A stretch of DNA of 8,276 nt from Gammaproteobacteria bacterium (GTDB lineage Bacteria > Pseudomonadota > Gammaproteobacteria > HK1). The notes below the pieces were generated by a model that was given only the letters and a program-made list of their open reading frames with translations, was not told the DNA's origin and made no database searches. Shown piece by piece: positions 4,944-8,276 of this stretch. The DNA lies in NCBI GenBank assembly GCA_020444775.1, contig JAGRHX010001130.1:1-8276 (forward strand). Reading direction: 5' to 3'. Numbering within the stretch: position 1 is the first letter of the stretch; every line of letters begins with the position of its first letter. Made by a program: the position numbers and the translations under genes.

Positions 4944-5876
4944 TCAGCCGCCCTCCAGCCAGGCCTTGATGATGTGATGGGCGATGGCGATACGGCCGGG
5001 CAGACGCAGTCCCTCGCCGGGTGACTGACCCTGGGCGTAGGCCTCGCGCACCTCGTCGCGGCTGAACCAGCGCACGTCGGCGAGCTCGACGTCGTCGATG
5101 CGGATCTCGGTGCTCAGCGCGCGAGCGATACAGCCGATCATCAGCGAAGAGGGAAACGGCCAGGGCTGCGAGGAGTGGTAGCGGACCTCGCCGATGTCGA
5201 TATCGGCCTCCTCCTTGACCTCGCGTCGCACCGCCTCCTCGATGGATTCGCCTTGATCGACGAAACCGGCCAGCGCCGAGTAGCGGCCGGTGGGGCGGCG
5301 TCTGGAGCGACCGAGCAGACAGCGTTGGCCGTCGGTGACGACCATGATGACGACCGGGTCGGTACGTGGATAGTGGTGGTGCGCGCACTGAGGGCAGCGG
5401 CGTTCCTTGCCACCGTTGCGTGGCTCGGTGATCGCGCCGCAGTTCGCGCAGAAGCGATGCCGGGCATGCCAGTCGACCAGCGATTTGGCGTGCGCCAGGG
5501 TGCCGGCCTGTTCGACGGGCAGCTCGGTCGCGATCGCGCGTGCGTCCTCGAAGCGGGTGTCCGTGGTCAGCCCCAGGCCGGTCTGGGCATCGAAGTCCGC
5601 GCCGACGTCGATGGCGAAGTGGGCGACGTCGTCGTCGAGTCCGAGCAACACCGGTTGCGCATGCGTGGCGGCGTGCACGGCCAGCTCCGGTCCCTGCCAG
5701 GCGAGTCGGGGTTCGCCGCCGTTCGGGGGCGCGGCGTGCACCAGGGGGTTGAGGCCGGACAGGGCGAGAAAACGGGAACGCGGGTCGCTGAGCCTGGCGC
5801 TCACCCAGTCCGGGTCGCGGCGTTGATGATCGGCGCGGTCGAGCAGATCGCCGCAGAACACATGTGGGATGCTCAA
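4944..5876 (-). CDS. nudC: NADH pyrophosphatase / NAD-cap RNA decapping Nudix hydrolase NudC
   Basis: This 310-residue protein is predicted to hydrolyse NADH to NMNH and AMP and, from work on E. coli NudC, to remove NAD caps from RNA 5' ends. Domains in order are an N-terminal NudC-like region (1-130), a zinc ribbon C143-x2-C146...C161-x2-C164, and a Nudix domain with box G204-x5-E210-x7-R218-E219-V220-x-E222-E223. The NudC signature QPWPFPSS lies at 237-244. In the Nudix box the usual glycine after EEx is D225; the metal-binding glutamates are intact. The start codon is TTG: no ATG or GTG lies upstream in frame, TGGAGG (5886-5891) is 9 bases ahead, and CGDLLDRADHQRRDP (8-22) matches the usual NudC N-terminus, so the start is trusted. 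It is the first gene of a probable two-gene unit with the reductase. Confidence 0.95.
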   Translation of the reverse strand: MSIPHVFCGDLLDRADHQRRDPDWVSARLSDPRSRFLALSGLNPLVHAAPPNGGEPRLAWQGPELAVHAATHAQPVLLGLDDDVAHFAIDVGADFDAQTGLGLTTDTRFEDARAIATELPVEQAGTLAHAKSLVDWHARHRFCANCGAITEPRNGGKERRCPQCAHHHYPRTDPVVIMVVTDGQRCLLGRSRRRPTGRYSALAGFVDQGESIEEAVRREVKEEADIDIGEVRYHSSQPWPFPSSLMIGCIARALSTEIRIDDVELADVRWFSRDEVREAYAQGQSPGEGLRLPGRIAIAHHIIKAWLEGG

Positions 5877-5885
5877 GCGCTTCGG

Positions 5886-5891
5886 CCTCCA
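5886..5891 (-). promoter_or_regulatory. Strong Shine-Dalgarno of nudC ahead of a TTG start
   Basis: On the minus strand TGGAGG lies 9 bases upstream of TTG (5876-5874). It decides the start, because no ATG or GTG is available upstream in frame before the stop near 6050, and a downstream start would cut conserved NudC sequence. Confidence 0.65.
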
Positions 5892-6070
5892 GGCTGGTAT
5901 CGAACGGCTGCGTGACGCGCCGGTCCGTCCACCCGTGTGTGGGACCCGGCGGGCTGGCGCGACAGCGCAAGTTACGTGACCGGTGCAGCTCCTGTCTGCC
6001 GATTGCCCGCCAGGGTCGGGCCACGGTGCTGTCGGACGACTCGCAGACGCTCAATGCAGCGATGCGTTCA

Positions 6071-6079
6071 TGCTATGTT
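6071..6079 (+). promoter_or_regulatory. Possible extended -10 promoter of the CoA-transferase gene
   Basis: TGCTATGTT fits an extended -10 element (TGn followed by TATGTT, four of six bases of TATAAT). No -35 is recognisable at 16-18 bases upstream. It lies in the locally least GC-rich part of the 5877-6168 gap, about 90 bases before the ATG at 6169. The rest of this 292-base divergent region shows no gene and no other strong signal. Confidence 0.3.
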
Positions 6080-6168
6080 CAGCGCGCGCCGACGGTGATC
6101 CTGCCAGGGGCTGGAAATCGAAGCGGCGCGCCGCCCAGATTGCCGCGCAGATCCAGGTACACGAACCC

Positions 6169-7386
6169 ATGTCGACTGACTTCATGCCTACCGCTGACGC
6201 CCATCCACCCCTGCACGGACTGCTGGTGCTCGATTTCACTCGCGTCATCGCCGGTCCGTTCCTGACCCAGATGCTCGGGGATATGGGCGCTCGCGTCATC
6301 AAGGTCGAAGCGCCCGGTGGCGGCGATGATTTCCGCCACTACAAGCCCGACGGCTGGAGCGGCGACGCGCCGGGATTCATGGCCTTGAACCGCAACAAGG
6401 AAAGCGTGGTGCTGGACATCCGCACGGCCCCCGGACAGGCGGCCTGCCGCGAGCTGGCGGCGCGCGCCGACGTGCTGATCGAGAACTTCCGACCGGACGT
6501 GATGCGTCGGCACGGTCTGGACCACGCACGACTGGCCGAGATCAACCCGCGGCTGGTGTACTGCTCGATATCCGGCTACGGTCACGGTGGTCGCTACGAG
6601 CAGGTGGCTGGCTACGATCCCATCGCCCAGGCCGAGACCGGCATGATGTATCTGACCGGCGATGCGGCCATGCCGCCACAGAAGGCCGGTGCCTCGGTGG
6701 CCGATTCCTATACCAGCTTGCATGCCGGCATGGCGGTGATGGCCGCGTTGATGGCGCGTCACCGCACCGGACTGGGTCAGCATGTGGACGTCGCGCTGTT
6801 CGATTCGATGTTCAGCGTGCAGGGCTACATGGCGCAGCTCGCGATGATGACCGGCGAGGACCCGCCACGTGCCGGGAACCGCTCGATCCTGCTCGTGCCG
6901 ATGGGCGACTACGAGTGCGCCGATGGCACGATCATGCTGGTGGTCGGCAACGATCGTCAGTACCGGAAGTTTTGCCTCGATGTCATCGAACGGCCGGATC
7001 TGGTGGACGCGGAACGCTATGGCACGCTGGCGCTGCGGTTACGCAATCGCCAGCAGCTCGAGGCGGAGATCGCGAGCGTGCTGCGCGGCCGCCCACGCGC
7101 CTACTGGGTGGAACGCTTGCGGGCGGCGGGGGTCCCGGGCGGCAGCGTGAGGACGCCTCGCGAAGCGGTGGTCTCGGAGGAGGTGCGTGACCGCGGGCTG
7201 ATCTGGGACTCGCGCTACGGCGGCGAGGCGATCCAGGTCGTCGGCTCGCCCATGCGGCTATCGGCCAATCCCTTGCGCAAGCCGGGCCCGGTGCCGTTGC
7301 TCGGTGAACACACCGAAGCGGTGCTGCGTGAGCTGCTCGACTACGACGACGAGCAGATCGCGAGGCTGCGCGAGGTGCCGAGCTGA
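6169..7386 (+). CDS. Class III (CaiB/BaiF family) acyl-CoA transferase
   Basis: This 405-residue protein has the usual length for family III CoA-transferases, interlocked cytosolic dimers that move CoA between carboxylic acids through an enzyme-bound aspartyl anhydride. Family motifs in order are LDFTRVIAGPF (21-31), MGARVIKVEAPGGGD (39-53), NRNKESVVLDI (74-84), ENFRPDVM (105-112), YCSISGYG (131-138), the catalytic aspartate D179 in GASVADSYTSLHAG (174-187), GVPGG (321-325) and the C-terminal LGEHTEAVL (378-386). It is complete, with no key residue missing. The ATG at 6169 is chosen because motif 1 follows after about 20 residues; its ribosome site is weak (AGG 11 bases upstream), and the ATG at 6184 is an alternative. 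It stands alone, divergent from nudC and convergent with a P450. It probably activates or recycles the acid substrate of the local pathway; substrate unknown. Confidence 0.94.
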   Translation: MSTDFMPTADAHPPLHGLLVLDFTRVIAGPFLTQMLGDMGARVIKVEAPGGGDDFRHYKPDGWSGDAPGFMALNRNKESVVLDIRTAPGQAACRELAARADVLIENFRPDVMRRHGLDHARLAEINPRLVYCSISGYGHGGRYEQVAGYDPIAQAETGMMYLTGDAAMPPQKAGASVADSYTSLHAGMAVMAALMARHRTGLGQHVDVALFDSMFSVQGYMAQLAMMTGEDPPRAGNRSILLVPMGDYECADGTIMLVVGNDRQYRKFCLDVIERPDLVDAERYGTLALRLRNRQQLEAEIASVLRGRPRAYWVERLRAAGVPGGSVRTPREAVVSEEVRDRGLIWDSRYGGEAIQVVGSPMRLSANPLRKPGPVPLLGEHTEAVLRELLDYDDEQIARLREVPS

Positions 7387-7418
7387 TTCAAGCGGCGCGA
7401 TACGGGGGGCCTCGAAGC

Positions 7419-7455
7419 GGCGGTTGCAGACGGTCTGTCGGAGGCGGACACCGCC
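7419..7455 (+). repeat. Inverted repeat downstream of the CoA-transferase
   Basis: GGCGGT (7419-7424) and ACCGCC (7450-7455) are complementary and enclose a small internal stem, CAGA (7427-7430) with TCTG (7434-7437). It begins 33 bases after the CoA-transferase stop and could contribute to a 3'-end structure, but the stems are short and the loop between them is large. Confidence 0.25.
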
Positions 7456-7469
7456 AGGTGGTGGGTGCA

Positions 7470-7511
7470 GTGACCTGAGTCCTGCCCGGGCAGGGGCGTG
7501 GCTCAGGCCAC
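7470..7511. terminator. Nested dyad between convergent CoA-transferase and P450 genes
   Basis: CCTGAG (7474-7479) pairs with CTCAGG (7502-7507). Outside them GTG (7470-7472) pairs with CAC (7509-7511) after one mismatch. Inside lies the perfect 14-base palindrome CCTGCCCGGGCAGG (7481-7494). The structure includes the P450 stop codon (7503-7505). It is a likely shared 3' structure for the two converging genes, again without a T-tract. Confidence 0.5.
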
Positions 7512-8276
7512 CCGTTGCAGTGGCAGGCGATCGGGGCCGCGCACCACCCAGCTCGGTGCCCAGTGCACCTGCTCGTCGACCCGCGTCAGCTTCGGCAACA
7601 GCGGTAGCAACTGCTTGAACACGGCCCGTGCCTCGCGACGTGCCAGGTGCGCGCCCAGACAGTGGTGGATGCCGTAGCCGAAACCCAGATGACCCGCCGT
7701 GTCACGGAGGATGTCGAAGCGATCCGGTTCCTCGAACTTGCGTGGATCGCGATTCGCCGATCCGTAGCACAGCGCAAGATCCTGACCGGCGGCGATGTGC
7801 ACATCCTGGATCTCGAGATCGCGCGTGGCGCGTCGGTACAGCGCCTGCACCGGCGAGCAGAAGCGCAGCGCTTCCTCTACCGCCTGCGGCAACAGCTCCG
7901 GGCGCTCCTGGAGCAGGGCGAGCTGATCGGGATTGTCGAGCAGGGCGATGGTCATGCCACCGATCAGATTGGTCGTGGTCTCGTTGCCAGCACCGAGCAG
8001 CAAGGTGCAATAAGGCACCATCTCGCGGGCCTGTAGCTCGCCACGGCGCTCGGCGGCGAGCAGCACGTCGATGAGATCGCCGCCATCGCCCTCGTCACTG
8101 GCGTGCGGCCGTCGCGCGTCCAGACACTCGCGAAAGTACGCCACCAGCTCGAAGACCCCGGTCCGGGCCCGCTCCCAGGCCGGACCCTGGCGCTCGTTCA
8201 GGACCCGCACCAGGCAGTCCGACCAGCGCTTGAAGTCCTCACGCTGCGTCGCCGGCACGCCGAGCAGCTCGGCGAT
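7503..8276 (-). CDS. Cytochrome P450, partial (N-terminus beyond window)
   Basis: These 257 residues are the C-terminal two thirds of a soluble bacterial P450 of about 400 residues; the 5' part lies past the right edge. The visible part starts with IAELLGVP, a common motif before the F-G region. It then has the I-helix GAGNETT (95-101, counting from the first visible residue) with the acid-alcohol pair E99-T100, the K-helix E135-x2-R138, the ANRDPRKFEEPDRFDI segment (174-189) and the heme loop FGYGIHHCLGAHLARRE (199-215), with C206 as thiolate ligand. All catalytic features are intact. Such class I P450s need a ferredoxin and reductase, neither seen here. They hydroxylate terpenes, steroids, alkanes or fatty acids; the subfamily cannot be named from sequence alone. 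It is convergent with the CoA-transferase. Confidence 0.94.
   Translation of the reverse strand: MAELLGVPATQREDFKRWSDCLVRVLNERQGPAWERARTGVFELVAYFRECLDARRPHASDEGDGGDLIDVLLAAERRGELQAREMVPYCTLLLGAGNETTTNLIGGMTIALLDNPDQLALLQERPELLPQAVEEALRFCSPVQALYRRATRDLEIQDVHIAAGQDLALCYGSANRDPRKFEEPDRFDILRDTAGHLGFGYGIHHCLGAHLARREARAVFKQLLPLLPKLTRVDEQVHWAPSWVVRGPDRLPLQRVA

Noticed and set aside
3943..6054. A 703-codon open frame on the minus strand that would fuse the reductase to a long upstream protein
   Set aside because: Its upstream part runs through nudC in another frame, is extremely arginine-rich and low in complexity, and the NudC frame there carries all family motifs. It is an open shadow frame of GC-rich DNA.
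5983..6168. 62-codon upstream extension of the CoA-transferase
   Set aside because: Family III CoA-transferases begin about 10-20 residues before the LDFTR-like motif. The extension has no family resemblance and covers the likely promoter.
1..8276. tRNA, rRNA, CRISPR arrays, transposase genes, phage or defence genes
   Set aside because: None was recognised. The repeats present are short, local and confined to intergenic regions, with no spacer-repeat pattern and no terminal inverted repeats bounding a gene.

Overview
The window is a GC-rich bacterial chromosomal segment carrying nine protein-coding genes, eight complete and one cut by the right edge. I found no RNA genes, insertion sequences or CRISPR arrays. 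The NADH pyrophosphatase has the long N-terminal form and the motif wording I associate with alphaproteobacterial and some gammaproteobacterial NudC proteins. Shine-Dalgarno sites are clear, so I infer a high-GC member of the Pseudomonadota. That placement is tentative, and an actinobacterium is not formally excluded.

Layout from left to right: tandem GC-rich hairpins (51-113); an MFE-2-like short-chain dehydrogenase on the minus strand (128-1000); a 370-base divergent control region full of dyads; a classical SDR on the plus strand (1371-2123); a convergent hairpin; a small cupin resembling manganese hydroxynitrile lyases on the minus strand (2226-2642); a 258-base divergent control region; a HadA/HadB-like pair of MaoC-fold dehydratase subunits on the plus strand (2901-3395 and 3416-3838); a convergent hairpin; a minus-strand pair of NADH pyrophosphatase nudC (4944-5876) followed by a ketopantoate reductase-family protein (3943-4881); a 292-base divergent region; a class III (CaiB/BaiF) CoA-transferase on the plus strand (6169-7386); a convergent dyad; and the C-terminal two thirds of a cytochrome P450 on the minus strand (7503 to the window end).

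Most of the genes fit breakdown of a hydrophobic or cyclic compound through CoA thioesters. A P450 could hydroxylate the substrate, a CoA-transferase could activate the acid, a hotdog-fold hydratase pair could act on an enoyl-CoA or (R)-3-hydroxyacyl-CoA, and two SDRs could oxidise hydroxy groups, one of them resembling the (R)-3-hydroxyacyl-CoA dehydrogenase part of MFE-2. This pathway is inferred from gene content and the substrate is unknown. The nudC/ketopantoate reductase pair concerns NAD and possibly pantothenate chemistry and may simply be a neighbour.

Transcription units are very short and change strand often (- + - ++ -- + -). Each of the three convergent junctions, and the 3' end at the left edge, holds a GC-rich hairpin without a U-tract. 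Several 5' leaders carry small repeats or hairpins around the ribosome-binding site. The most notable is the nudC-ketopantoate reductase gap, where a 10-bp hairpin and a competing 6-bp pairing bear directly on the downstream Shine-Dalgarno. I see no clearly new defence or mobile system here. The points of interest are these regulatory structures and an uncharacterised catabolic gene set.
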